Positions 7,656 through 14,479 of a DNA stretch of 18,264 nucleotides are shown in pieces (the first letter of the stretch is position 1; each line of letters opens with the position of its first letter). The notes beneath the pieces are model-generated. The model searched no databases, was not told the origin of the DNA, and saw only the letters and a list, made by a program, of their open reading frames with translations. Source of the stretch: an uncultured Alistipes sp. (GTDB lineage: Bacteria > Bacteroidota > Bacteroidia > Bacteroidales > Rikenellaceae); NCBI GenBank assembly GCA_900769745.1, contig CAAGHX010000067.1, positions 1-18,264 of the forward strand. The letters run 5' to 3'. Both the position numbers and the translations under genes were made by a program.

Positions 7656-8249
7656 ATGATACTGCACGAACGACTCAAACAATATCGCCTGATTTTGGCT
7701 TCTCAGTCGCCACGCCGACGCCAGTTGCTTGCCGACGCAGGCATCGAATATGAGCTTGCGCCACGCTTCGAGTGCGACGAGCTCTTCTCGGAGGATATGC
7801 CAGCTGCCGAGGTGGCCGAGTATCTCTCACGCCTGAAGAGCGAGGCCTACCCCGAGGTACTACGAGAAGGTGATATTCTGCTTACAGCTGATACTGTGGT
7901 GGTTGCAGAGGGTAAGATTCTCGGTAAGCCAGCCGATAGAGATGAGGCAATCGGGATGCTACAGATGCTCTCAGGCAATGAGCACGAGGTGATTACAGGC
8001 GTTAGCTTACGTTCTGCTTCAACTATGCATAGCTTCTCGGCCCACTCAAAGGTGCGCTTCCGCAAGCTTAGTGACGAGGAGATTATCTACTACATCGACA
8101 CCTATAAGCCTATGGATAAGGCGGGTAGCTATGGTATTCAGGAGTGGATTGGCTATGTGGGTATCGAGGGTATCGAGGGCTCGTTCTTCAATGTGATGGG
8201 CCTGCCTATCCAGCGAGTGTGGTGCGAGTTGGAGAAGTTTATCGAGTAG
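7656..8249 (+). CDS. maf: Maf family nucleotide pyrophosphatase
   Basis: Maf/YhdE-type house-cleaning enzyme that hydrolyses dTTP, UTP and related (often modified) nucleotides to monophosphates. It has 197 residues, normal for the family. Motifs: SQSPRR (residues 16-21), TADTVV with the catalytic Asp at 79, and DKAGSYGIQE (154-163). I start at the ATG at 7656, which gives MILHERLKQYRLILASQSPRR. An in-frame ATG at 7608 would add 16 residues that overlap the rodA end and lack family similarity. It lies 10 bp after the rodA stop, so it is the last gene of the rod operon and is followed by a strong terminator. Confidence 0.93.
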   Translation: MILHERLKQYRLILASQSPRRRQLLADAGIEYELAPRFECDELFSEDMPAAEVAEYLSRLKSEAYPEVLREGDILLTADTVVVAEGKILGKPADRDEAIGMLQMLSGNEHEVITGVSLRSASTMHSFSAHSKVRFRKLSDEEIIYYIDTYKPMDKAGSYGIQEWIGYVGIEGIEGSFFNVMGLPIQRVWCELEKFIE

Positions 8250-8274
8250 GGATATACATATATTATATATAGAG

Positions 8275-8312
8275 AAATGGTGTTATCTGGAAAATCCGAT
8301 AACACCATTTTT
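8275..8312 (+). terminator. Intrinsic terminator between convergent maf and FAH genes
   Basis: A 13-bp perfect stem, AAATGGTGTTATC (8275-8287) with GATAACACCATTT (8298-8310), can extend inward as GGA/TCC past a bulged T. A run of five T (8308-8312) follows on the plus strand, as expected for rod-operon termination. On the minus strand the stem is followed by CTCTATATATA, so it may also end the transcript arriving from the right. Confidence 0.85.
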
Positions 8313-8360
8313 ATTGTTAAGGCAATATACCTTCCTATCAAAAATCGTATAATGTAGTCC

Positions 8361-8984
8361 CTACATAATATCGAAATCAAGGAGAGTGTGGCCTCCAATT
8401 CGTGCCTTAATATTATCTCCTGGCTTAACTGGTCCAACGCCTACGGGAGTACCTGTGTAGATAAGGTCGCCGATGCGCAGGGTCATATAGCGAGAGATGT
8501 GGCTGATAATCTCATCAACGGTAAAGAGCATATCCTTCGTAAAGCCGTGCTGGCGCACCTCGCCGTTGAGCTCCATCTCAAACTCCAGATTCTGCACATC
8601 GCCACCAAGCTCGGCAAGCGACACAAACTGGTTTGACAAGGCTGCCGAGTGGTCGAAGCCCTTGCAAAGCTCCCAGGGCAGACCCTTCTCGATGGCCTCA
8701 CGCTGCAGATCGCGAGCTGTGAAGTCGATACCCAAACCAACCTCCTCGTAACAACGCGACGCAAACTTTCGGTCGATGCACTTCGCAAGGCGAGTAATAC
8801 GCACCACAAGCTCGCACTCATAATGCACCTCGTTAGAGAACGAAGGGATATAGAATGGGTCGTTGTTGCGAAGCAAGGCCGTATCGGGCTTCAAGAAAAA
8901 GAGCGGCTCCTTGGGTATTTCAGCGCCATCGTTTAGCTCTTTGGCGTGGTCGGCATAGTTGCGACCAATGCAGATTATCTTCAT
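8361..8984 (-). CDS. Fumarylacetoacetate hydrolase family protein
   Basis: Cytosolic metal-dependent enzyme of the FAH superfamily, which cleaves C-C bonds in acylpyruvates or decarboxylates oxaloacetate-like substrates. It has 207 residues, the short YcgM-like form. It opens MKIICIGRNYADHAKEL. Metal ligands are visible as HYECELV (E56, E58) and GIDFTARD (D87). Further family marks are GFDHSA (109-114) and IYTGTPVGVGPVKPGD (175-190). The true substrate cannot be read from the sequence; acylpyruvase or oxaloacetate decarboxylase/tautomerase activity is possible. It starts 2 bp after the DUF3784 stop, so it is last in a tight minus-strand operon. A small 6-bp inverted repeat (ATGTAG/CTACAT, 8352-8366) spans its stop. 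Confidence 0.9.
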   Translation of the reverse strand: MKIICIGRNYADHAKELNDGAEIPKEPLFFLKPDTALLRNNDPFYIPSFSNEVHYECELVVRITRLAKCIDRKFASRCYEEVGLGIDFTARDLQREAIEKGLPWELCKGFDHSAALSNQFVSLAELGGDVQNLEFEMELNGEVRQHGFTKDMLFTVDEIISHISRYMTLRIGDLIYTGTPVGVGPVKPGDNIKARIGGHTLLDFDIM

Positions 8985-8986
8985 AT

Positions 8987-9289
8987 CTATTTTTCAAATT
9001 TCTTTTTACACACATTCACATATATGCCTGCCGCCACCAACATTCCACAGGGAATCCAACAGAGCAGCAGCGCATACAACGTCGGGCTCGGCATCAGCGG
9101 CGAGAGTAGCACCGAGGGTATTCCCGCAAACATCACATTCGATATCAGGCGGCCGAGCTTTTGGATATCAACCTTCTCACGCTTGGCTTTGGGCATTGTG
9201 TTGTAGCCCGACATAGTCTCGGGGTAGCAACGCAAAAACAACGCTATCAATCCCCAAATCACAGCAAATATAAGCGCACCGAGAAGCAT
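8987..9289 (-). CDS. DUF3784-type small membrane protein
   Basis: Function unknown. It has 100 residues with three hydrophobic segments (about 2-20, 52-66 and 72-92). Between the first two is a short cytoplasmic stretch with SGYNTMPKAKREKVD (27-41), which I recognise as the hallmark of the DUF3784 family (an A/SGYNT-[MS]-KxEKxKxD pattern). The C-terminus is basic (VCKKKFEK). It sits 2 bp downstream of the CPBP protease gene and 2 bp upstream of the FAH gene. The tight spacing suggests co-expression, not necessarily a shared pathway. Confidence 0.8.
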   Translation of the reverse strand: MLLGALIFAVIWGLIALFLRCYPETMSGYNTMPKAKREKVDIQKLGRLISNVMFAGIPSVLLSPLMPSPTLYALLLCWIPCGMLVAAGIYVNVCKKKFEK

Positions 9290-9291
9290 AT

Positions 9292-10005
9292 CTAAATCAT
9301 CGAAAGTAAATTCATCGTGAAATTATAAAGGTTATGGGTAAGCATTGGCAACAAAATACTTCTTGTCTTAATTGCTATATATCCAAAACTATAACCTATT
9401 ATCCACGTCCACACAAAATTCATAATGCTGAATTGCACCGCTCCATCGTTAATCGACAATGCGTGTACCAGCCCAAACAAAATTCCATTGATTATAATGG
9501 CGGGATTTCGCCACGCAGCACCGCCGCTTCGCAATGCGCTGCACATAAGGCCAAGCAATACTCCTCGATACATTATCTCCTCGTCGATGCCAGGCATTGA
9601 GATTTGGAACATCAGGGTTTCGAGGTTGAAATCTCTATCCTTCACCACTCCACCGAGAACAGAGATAGAGATAATTGCAACTACAACTTTCAATGCCGAT
9701 TTCATACCCTCTTTATTCTGTTTAAGGGTAAAGAAATTGTTGTCGGCAAACTGTCGGCGGAAGATAAAATAGGCCGCAACGCCCCATATCACACCGTAAA
9801 TCTTTCCATCCCAATTCCAATTACCTTTGATTATATCGAAGCAATCAAAATGGTAGCGTAGAGTGAGAGCAAAGTAATATACCAGATAGCAAACCACGAT
9901 GCTCAATACACGCAAATAGTTCTCCTTTGTTCGCTTCTTCATAAAGATAAGCAACAGAGGAAGAATCAGTGCAATGTGCAATAGTGACTCTAAAAACAAC
10001 TCCAT
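9292..10005 (-). CDS. CPBP family intramembrane metalloprotease (CAAX-like)
   Basis: Polytopic membrane protein of the CPBP/Abi family, relatives of type II CAAX proteases; bacterial members act in peptide maturation, immunity or signalling. It has 237 residues from the ATG at 10005. Motif 1 is DEEIMYRG (E142, E143, R147), motif 2 is FGLVHA (His181), and motif 3 is THNLYN (H224 and N228). All expected metal and catalytic residues are present, so an active protease is plausible. A TTG at 10029 would add 8 residues and overlap the lpxB stop (TGA 10026-10028) inside a heptamer repeat; I prefer the ATG. The substrate is unknown. Confidence 0.88.
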   Translation of the reverse strand: MELFLESLLHIALILPLLLIFMKKRTKENYLRVLSIVVCYLVYYFALTLRYHFDCFDIIKGNWNWDGKIYGVIWGVAAYFIFRRQFADNNFFTLKQNKEGMKSALKVVVAIISISVLGGVVKDRDFNLETLMFQISMPGIDEEIMYRGVLLGLMCSALRSGGAAWRNPAIIINGILFGLVHALSINDGAVQFSIMNFVWTWIIGYSFGYIAIKTRSILLPMLTHNLYNFTMNLLSMI

Positions 10006-10025
10006 AAAAGCACCAAAAGGTATAA

Positions 10026-11173
10026 TCAATTTTGAATTTTGAATTTTGAATTTTGAATTTCAGCGACTATCGCTTCCGCAAACCTATCGCTTGCACCAGG
10101 CCCACCAATAATCGCTCGTAACTCGGCAAAATCAGCAAGCATCTTCTCGCGCTTTGAGCCGCCGATAAGAATCGAGCGAAGCTCCTTCTCGGCCTCGTCA
10201 ACCGATGGCTTATAGACCACCATCTCACGCACCGCCTCGCGCTGCAAATTAAGATTCACAAGCGAAACATATGGAATCTTCAACAAGTATGGTTTGCACT
10301 TCTTTAGAGCCAGGGGATGCCATAAACAACCAGCTCGGGAATACCGATAAGGGCCGTTTCCAAAGTAGCCGTACCCGATGTAACCACCGCAGCCTCAGAG
10401 ATTTGCAGCAACTCGTAGGTCTTGTCGCAGACAAACTTTACGGGCATATCCGACGTGAAAGTCTCATACTGCTCGCGTGCAATCCAACCCACACCCGCCA
10501 CAACAAACTGTTTCTCGGGCATACGCTCGGCCAGCTCGGCCATAAATCGCAGGTTGGCCTTAATCTCGCTCACGCGGCTACCTGCCAACAGGGCCACGAT
10601 GGGGCGCTCGTCCAAGCCATTCTCCTTGCGAAACTCAGCCTCAACAGGGGCGGCACTGCAACGAGCCTCGATAGCATCCATAATGGGGTTACCCTCGAAG
10701 TGGGGCTCGATGCCCTTGCTTCGAAAATACTCCTCCTCGAATGGGAAGATGATATAGAGCTTATCGACGTACTTCCTAAGATCCTTCACCCTTCGCTCCT
10801 TCCACGCCCACACCTTAGGGGCGATGTAGTAGTGAACGGGGATTCTATTTTTATGCGCAAACTTGGCAATCTTGATATTGAATCCTGGGTAGTCAATCAG
10901 AATCACCACGTCGGGCTGAAATGCCATAATATCGCGGCAGCACTCACTCATCTGCGAGAGAATGGTGCGGATGTTCATAGCTACCTGCACAAAGCCGAAG
11001 AACGACATCTCGCGATAGTGCTTCACAAGATTTTGGCGACCACCCACCTCGGCCATCATATCGCCTCCGCAGAAGCGAAACTCAGCCGCAGGGTCACTCT
11101 TGCGAATACCCTTCATCAAATTTGAGCCGTGCAAATCACCCGATGGCTCGCCGGCGATAATATAATATTTCAT
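10026..11173 (-). pseudogene. lpxB: Lipid-A-disaccharide synthase, one-base frameshift near its 3' third
   Basis: LpxB joins UDP-2,3-diacylglucosamine and lipid X to make the lipid A disaccharide at the inner membrane. The ATG at 11173 gives MKYYIIAGEPSGDLHGS, followed by LIDYPGFNIKIAKFA, YYIAPKVWAWKE, LAGSRVSEIKANL and TSGTATLETALIGIPELVVYGIPWL, after which a TAA stops the frame at 10304-10306. The remainder, KPYLLKIPYVSLVNLNLQREAVREMVV and onward, continues in another frame to the TGA at 10026. Adding one base at about 10304/10305 (TA-Y-AAG) restores WLYKKCKPYLLKIPY and a protein of about 382 residues, normal for LpxB. Its last 11 residues, EIQNSKFKIQN, are encoded by heptamer repeat array 1. 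A sequencing or assembly error is the simplest explanation, but a real mutation is possible. Confidence 0.88.
10028..10060. repeat. Heptamer array 1, (AATTTTG)4.7, at the lpxB 3' end
   Basis: Four perfect AATTTTG units plus AATTT. With its immediate flanks (TC before, C after) it is identical over 36 bp to array 3 at 11701-11736. It is read in lpxB as the tail EIQNSKFKIQN and a TGA stop. Confidence 0.97.
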
Positions 11174-11183
11174 ATTCTATTAT

Positions 11184-11215
11184 AATTCAAAATTCAAAAT
11201 TCAAAATTCAAAATT
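11184..11215. repeat. Heptamer array 2, AATT(CAAAATT)4, between the S23/IVP gene and lpxB
   Basis: Four perfect CAAAATT units preceded by AATT, opposite in orientation to arrays 1 and 3. It lies 10 bp upstream of the lpxB start. A degenerate piece, CAAAATTCAAAA, recurs at 11273-11284 just after the S23/IVP gene. Confidence 0.97.
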
Positions 11216-11216
11216 A
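11209..11216 (-). promoter_or_regulatory. Possible -7 box for lpxB created by the repeat array
   Basis: On the minus strand the outer edge of array 2 reads TAATTTTG, a perfect match to the Bacteroidota TAnnTTTG -7 element. Transcription would begin near 11202, about 29 nt before the lpxB ATG. No convincing -33 element is seen, so this is tentative. Every other unit reads GAATTTTG, one base off the consensus. Confidence 0.3.
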
Positions 11217-11298
11217 TTTGCCTTCGGTTGGTAATAACTCGACTGAATATGAATTATACAAACAATACACATCAAAATTCAAAACGTTCTACCCATAA

Positions 11299-11670
11299 CT
11301 ATTCTTTCAAAGTTGGGTCGTTAGCTTTGGTTGTCAATATTATTTGCGACAATATGTTTGTTAATTCTCGACATTGTGGAAAAATGCTGTCATACTCCTT
11401 TTTTGAGATATACTCTGTTTTGTACAACAACTCCAACCAATACTCCGTTTCGTAAGCCTCCTTCAAAGATATATTCATCTTTACCACAAAATCCTTACGC
11501 GATGAACTACGTAATGCCTCTCGGATATTTGCGCCGATGCTTGTTCCGCTCTTTAACACTTGCGTCGATAAGACTCGCTCGTCAATCGTATAGCGCAAAT
11601 GCTTATACATATTCACAATTCTCACTGCAAAATCGAAACTCTTATCCAATACAACATTGTCGCTTTTCAT
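11299..11670 (-). CDS. Four-helix-bundle protein, S23 / 23S rRNA intervening-sequence protein family
   Basis: A 123-residue protein of the S23/IVP fold, first described from ORFs inside 23S rRNA intervening sequences and related to the accessory protein Avd of diversity-generating retroelements. Visible family marks are KSFDFAVRIVNMYK (residues 10-23), KSGTSIGANIREALRSSS (40-57) and KEAYETEYWLELLYK (70-84). Many lysines and arginines fit nucleic-acid binding. The molecular role of stand-alone copies is unknown. It lies between trmD (30 bp upstream) and lpxB (125 bp downstream), bracketed by inverted heptamer arrays. No reverse transcriptase or variable repeat is visible nearby, so a retroelement role is not supported here. 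Confidence 0.9.
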   Translation of the reverse strand: MKSDNVVLDKSFDFAVRIVNMYKHLRYTIDERVLSTQVLKSGTSIGANIREALRSSSRKDFVVKMNISLKEAYETEYWLELLYKTEYISKKEYDSIFPQCRELTNILSQIILTTKANDPTLKE

Positions 11671-11700
11671 AATACTTGACGGTTATTTTAAACCCAAATC

Positions 11701-12405
11701 TCAATTTTGAATTTTGAATTTTGAATTTTGAATTTCTAATAAATCTGGTCTTAGTTGCTTTGTACGCTCGTAGGCCTGCTCCTCCTGCCACTTCTCAATC
11801 TCGGCAAAATTGCCCGACAACAATACATCGGGAACTCTCCAGCCACGGAACTCGGCAGGACGTGTATATACTGGAGGTGCTAGCAAATCATCCTGAAAAC
11901 AATCTGTAAGGGCCGAAGCCTCGTCGCCAATAGCACCCGGAATCAATCTCACAACCGAGTCGGCAATGATGCAGGCCGCAAGTTCGCCACCCGTAAGCAC
12001 ATAGTCGCCAATAGATATCTCGCGTGTGATAAGATGCTCGCGAATACGATGGTCGATACCCTTGTAGTGGCCGCACAAGATGATGATGTTCTCACACATC
12101 GACAGACGGTTGGCCTCGTGCTGATTGTAGGTGATGCCATCGGGCGAGGTGTAGATAATCTCGTCGTACTCTCGCTCCGACTGCAGCTTTTCGACAAGTT
12201 CGAACACAGGCTCGCACTTCATCACCATACCTGCCTCACCGCCAAAGGGGTAGTCGTCGGTAGTCTTGCGCTTATCGTGGGCGTAGTCGTGGAGGTTATG
12301 CACCACAATCTCAACCAGACCCTTCTCCTGGGCACGCTTGAGGATTGACTCGCTTAGTGGCGAGGTCATCAGTTCGGGAACTACGCTTATAATATCTATT
12401 CTCAT
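11701..12405 (-). CDS. trmD: tRNA (guanine-37-N1)-methyltransferase
   Basis: SPOUT-class enzyme that methylates G37 next to the anticodon using S-adenosylmethionine and prevents +1 frameshifting. It has 234 residues. It opens MRIDIISVVPELMTSPLSESI. The FGGEAGMVMK loop is at 54-63, and the trefoil-knot cofactor site is LCGHYKGIDHRI (110-121) with SIGDYVLTGGELAA (131-144). The catalytic Asp is at about 168 (TDCF), followed by PPVYTRPAEFRGWRVPDVLLSGNF. The last 11 residues, EIQNSKFKIQN (224-234), are not family sequence; they are translated from heptamer array 3 and match the LpxB tail exactly. It starts 10 bp after the FkbM-type gene. Confidence 0.96.
   Translation of the reverse strand: MRIDIISVVPELMTSPLSESILKRAQEKGLVEIVVHNLHDYAHDKRKTTDDYPFGGEAGMVMKCEPVFELVEKLQSEREYDEIIYTSPDGITYNQHEANRLSMCENIIILCGHYKGIDHRIREHLITREISIGDYVLTGGELAACIIADSVVRLIPGAIGDEASALTDCFQDDLLAPPVYTRPAEFRGWRVPDVLLSGNFAEIEKWQEEQAYERTKQLRPDLLEIQNSKFKIQN
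11703..11735. repeat. Heptamer array 3, (AATTTTG)4.7, at the trmD 3' end
   Basis: Four perfect AATTTTG units plus AATTT, including its TC and C flanks, identical over 36 bp to array 1. It encodes the C-terminal tail and TGA stop of trmD, and it faces array 2 in inverted orientation across the S23/IVP gene. Confidence 0.97.
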
Positions 12406-12415
12406 AGTTGTAGGA

Positions 12416-13144
12416 TTAGTATCTGAAAATTATATCTTTATCGCTATTCACATCAAGCGGCACTTCCACTCCGCCCTCGAGCATAGTGGCACGATAGCCC
12501 ATCTCGGCAAACATCTCGACCATCTTGAGGCGAGTCTCGCCATCGGTCTCGATGAGTACTGTGGGGTGGTCACGCTCCAGCAGAGGACGCAGCTCGGGCA
12601 TCACAACTCGCTCATAGCCCTCGACGTCGCACTTCACAAAATCAATCTTGCCCACCTCGGCAAAGAGTTCGCTGCCTCGGCGCATCTGAGCCGTAAAACG
12701 GATTGCCTCGGCCGACAAATCGCCATCGCTCACAAAGTTGCGGCCTGTGCCGAAATAGCCGCCGGCAGCGACTGAGTCGTTGGCCATCTCGATTGTGGCC
12801 TCCTCCTCGCCCAGCGCATAGTTGAGCAGAGTTACATTCTTGCGACTGCCGACATTGTGACGCAGCACATCGAAAATCACTGGCACTGGCTCAACGGCAT
12901 AGACTCTACCCTCGCTACCCACGATATCCGACAGCGGGCAGGTGTAGTAGCCTAAGTTGGCACCAATATCAATGGCCGTAGCGCCCTTACCCACAAGCTG
13001 GGGCAGATGGTAGTTGTACTCCATCGCACGCGAACGCTTGCCCAAGCCCAAAGCTCGATATATAAACAACATACGGCTCACAACTCGCAAATACCACTTA
13101 AGCGGCAACGCGCGATAGAGCATACGATGCAAAAGTTTTCCCAT
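12416..13144 (-). CDS. FkbM family methyltransferase
   Basis: SAM-dependent methyltransferase of the FkbM type, often O-methylating sugars or glycolipids in cell-surface pathways. It has 242 residues. The cofactor-binding motif is AIDIGANLGYYTCPL (57-71), followed by VYAVEPVPVIFDVL (81-94) and the late FkbM signature FVKCDVEGYERVV (169-181), then IETDG. The N-terminal 40 residues are basic and hydrophobic (LHRMLYRALPLKWYLRVVSR) and may contact the membrane. Its ATG directly abuts the TAA of the upstream aspartic protease gene, so the two are coupled. The substrate is unknown, and no glycan biosynthesis cluster is visible around it. Confidence 0.9.
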   Translation of the reverse strand: MGKLLHRMLYRALPLKWYLRVVSRMLFIYRALGLGKRSRAMEYNYHLPQLVGKGATAIDIGANLGYYTCPLSDIVGSEGRVYAVEPVPVIFDVLRHNVGSRKNVTLLNYALGEEEATIEMANDSVAAGGYFGTGRNFVSDGDLSAEAIRFTAQMRRGSELFAEVGKIDFVKCDVEGYERVVMPELRPLLERDHPTVLIETDGETRLKMVEMFAEMGYRATMLEGGVEVPLDVNSDKDIIFRY

Positions 13145-14461
13145 TTATTTATCTATTCTATAAAACAATCTATTCAAATCGAAGGTAACCACCTTACTCG
13201 CCGTCAAGAAATCAACGCCAACCACACCATCGTACTGCTCGACGTAGGGTGTACCATCTTCATAATATGTTGGCATATTGACCGACACCATTTTGAGCTG
13301 CAACTTTTTACCGCCGACCTCAAATTCAATTTTCGGCATAAAGCGGATATCGCACCACACGACACCGCCAAAACCGCCACTGCGAGAACGCTCCACTTCA
13401 CTACCCTCTTGCTCAACACGCTCCTTGAAACGCTCATAATATTTCGACGAAAGCGAAGTTTTGTTATTACCCGTATCGAAGTGCATCACAACCCTCTCGC
13501 CTGTATCGTTACACCAGATATAGTACTGCGAGTCGAAGAAAAGGTTTCGCGGTTTGGGCGCAACACTCTCCTGCGCTGGCAAAACAAAGCAACTGCGCTC
13601 ACGCTCAAAACGTATCTCGCCCAGCTTGCGAATTATATGCGTTCCAAGCGCCGCTTCACAAAGCCCCTCAACCTCAGCATTCTCTGGTACGAATTCATCG
13701 ACCACAAGAAATGTTGCGTTGCAAATGGTTACATCGCCAATCTGCATCTTAGGCAGATAACCCAATTTTGCATATCCATTGCCAACACCTCGAACAATTA
13801 TATCCTCAGCCACAATCTCAACGTCCAAACGCTCGGCTACAGCTGTTGATATAAAGTTAGCGTAGCTACAACCCGTATCGAAGATAAACTTCTCGGTCTT
13901 GTCGCCAACCCTAACATCTACCACAAGGTGTGCGCCTTTGCCCACCTCTCTCACCTCGACAGGAATAACGACATCTTGCTTGGGGCGCTCCACCACAACC
14001 GCCTCCTTCTGCGATAATGCAGAAAACCAACGCTGCATAGATTCCAAATTGCGGCGATTCTCATTGGCGGCCTCACCCTCGGGAAGCAATTGCAAAAGCA
14101 TCTTCACAACCTCGGCACCCGCCTTGTAATTTTCTGATGCGAGGTGGTTTATAAGCGATAAATTTTGCATTCCGAAAACCACTCCACTACCCAACTGTGG
14201 CGCAAACTCACACACTGTGTCAATAGCTTTATTACTATCCTCAAATCTACCCTCGTGGTGTGCCACCAACGCATCGGCCAACGCTAAAAGCGGTTTGGCA
14301 ACTTCCGCACGCAACGCTGGCAACTCCTGGCTGAGGGTTAAATAATCGGAGCGATTGATTAACTCTCCAACGCGAGCATTCGGATTGACAGCATTAGGTT
14401 GCTGAGCAAAAAGCTGAACAAAGACAGATAAAGCTAATATTAGGGTTAGCAAATATCTCAT
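13145..14461 (-). CDS. Secreted two-domain aspartic protease (retropepsin-like)
   Basis: A 438-residue exported protein with a signal peptide at about 1-20 (LLTLILALSVFVQLFAQ, then QPN). A helical region at about 30-150 looks repeat-like (TPR-type). Two retropepsin-like lobes follow. Lobe 1 carries FIFDTGCS (DTG at 195-197) and, further on, CEAALGTHII. Lobe 2 carries VMHFDTGNN (DTG at 329-331) and YDGVVGVDFL (410-419), the hydrophobic-hydrophobic-Gly partner motif. Two complete DTG motifs in one chain suggest an intramolecular pepsin-like active site. The product probably works in the periplasm or at the surface. The substrate is unknown. It is 18 bp downstream of the MBL-fold gene. Confidence 0.85.
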   Translation of the reverse strand: MRYLLTLILALSVFVQLFAQQPNAVNPNARVGELINRSDYLTLSQELPALRAEVAKPLLALADALVAHHEGRFEDSNKAIDTVCEFAPQLGSGVVFGMQNLSLINHLASENYKAGAEVVKMLLQLLPEGEAANENRRNLESMQRWFSALSQKEAVVVERPKQDVVIPVEVREVGKGAHLVVDVRVGDKTEKFIFDTGCSYANFISTAVAERLDVEIVAEDIIVRGVGNGYAKLGYLPKMQIGDVTICNATFLVVDEFVPENAEVEGLCEAALGTHIIRKLGEIRFERERSCFVLPAQESVAPKPRNLFFDSQYYIWCNDTGERVVMHFDTGNNKTSLSSKYYERFKERVEQEGSEVERSRSGGFGGVVWCDIRFMPKIEFEVGGKKLQLKMVSVNMPTYYEDGTPYVEQYDGVVGVDFLTASKVVTFDLNRLFYRIDK

Positions 14462-14479
14462 AACGAGTTGTTGTGTTTG

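Larger units (their letters stand above)
11184..11735 (-). other. Possible S23/IVP cassette bracketed by inverted heptamer arrays
   Basis: The S23/IVP gene stands between array 2 (CAAAATT orientation) and array 3 (AATTTTG orientation). The ends are therefore inverted repeats of about 32 bp around a 488-bp middle. In the minus-strand transcript the arms could pair and enclose the gene. This resembles the layout of 23S rRNA intervening sequences, but the neighbours are trmD and lpxB, not rRNA. The mobility is inferred. Confidence 0.45.

Noticed and set aside
8352..8366. ATGTAG/CTACAT inverted repeat as a separate terminator
   Set aside because: Only 6 bp, AT-rich, overlapping the FAH-family stop, and followed by no U-tract; the strong hairpin at 8275-8310 is the better terminator.
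10290..10310. Programmed ribosomal frameshift in lpxB
   Set aside because: A -1 shift would be needed, but no X-XXY-YYZ slippery heptamer precedes the TAA, and a +1 shift at CTC-TAA leads into the wrong frame. A lost base or sequencing error explains it better.
10271..11125. Long plus-strand open frame opposite lpxB
   Set aside because: It is an antisense shadow of lpxB codons with no recognisable motif; similar long plus-strand frames opposite rlmD and the MBL gene were rejected for the same reason.
10028..11735. CRISPR array
   Set aside because: The units are 7 bp and adjacent, with no spacers, and no cas genes are visible.
11184..11735. A true 23S rRNA intervening sequence or a diversity-generating retroelement
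   Set aside because: No rRNA sequence flanks the S23 gene, and there is no reverse transcriptase, template repeat or variable repeat in the window.
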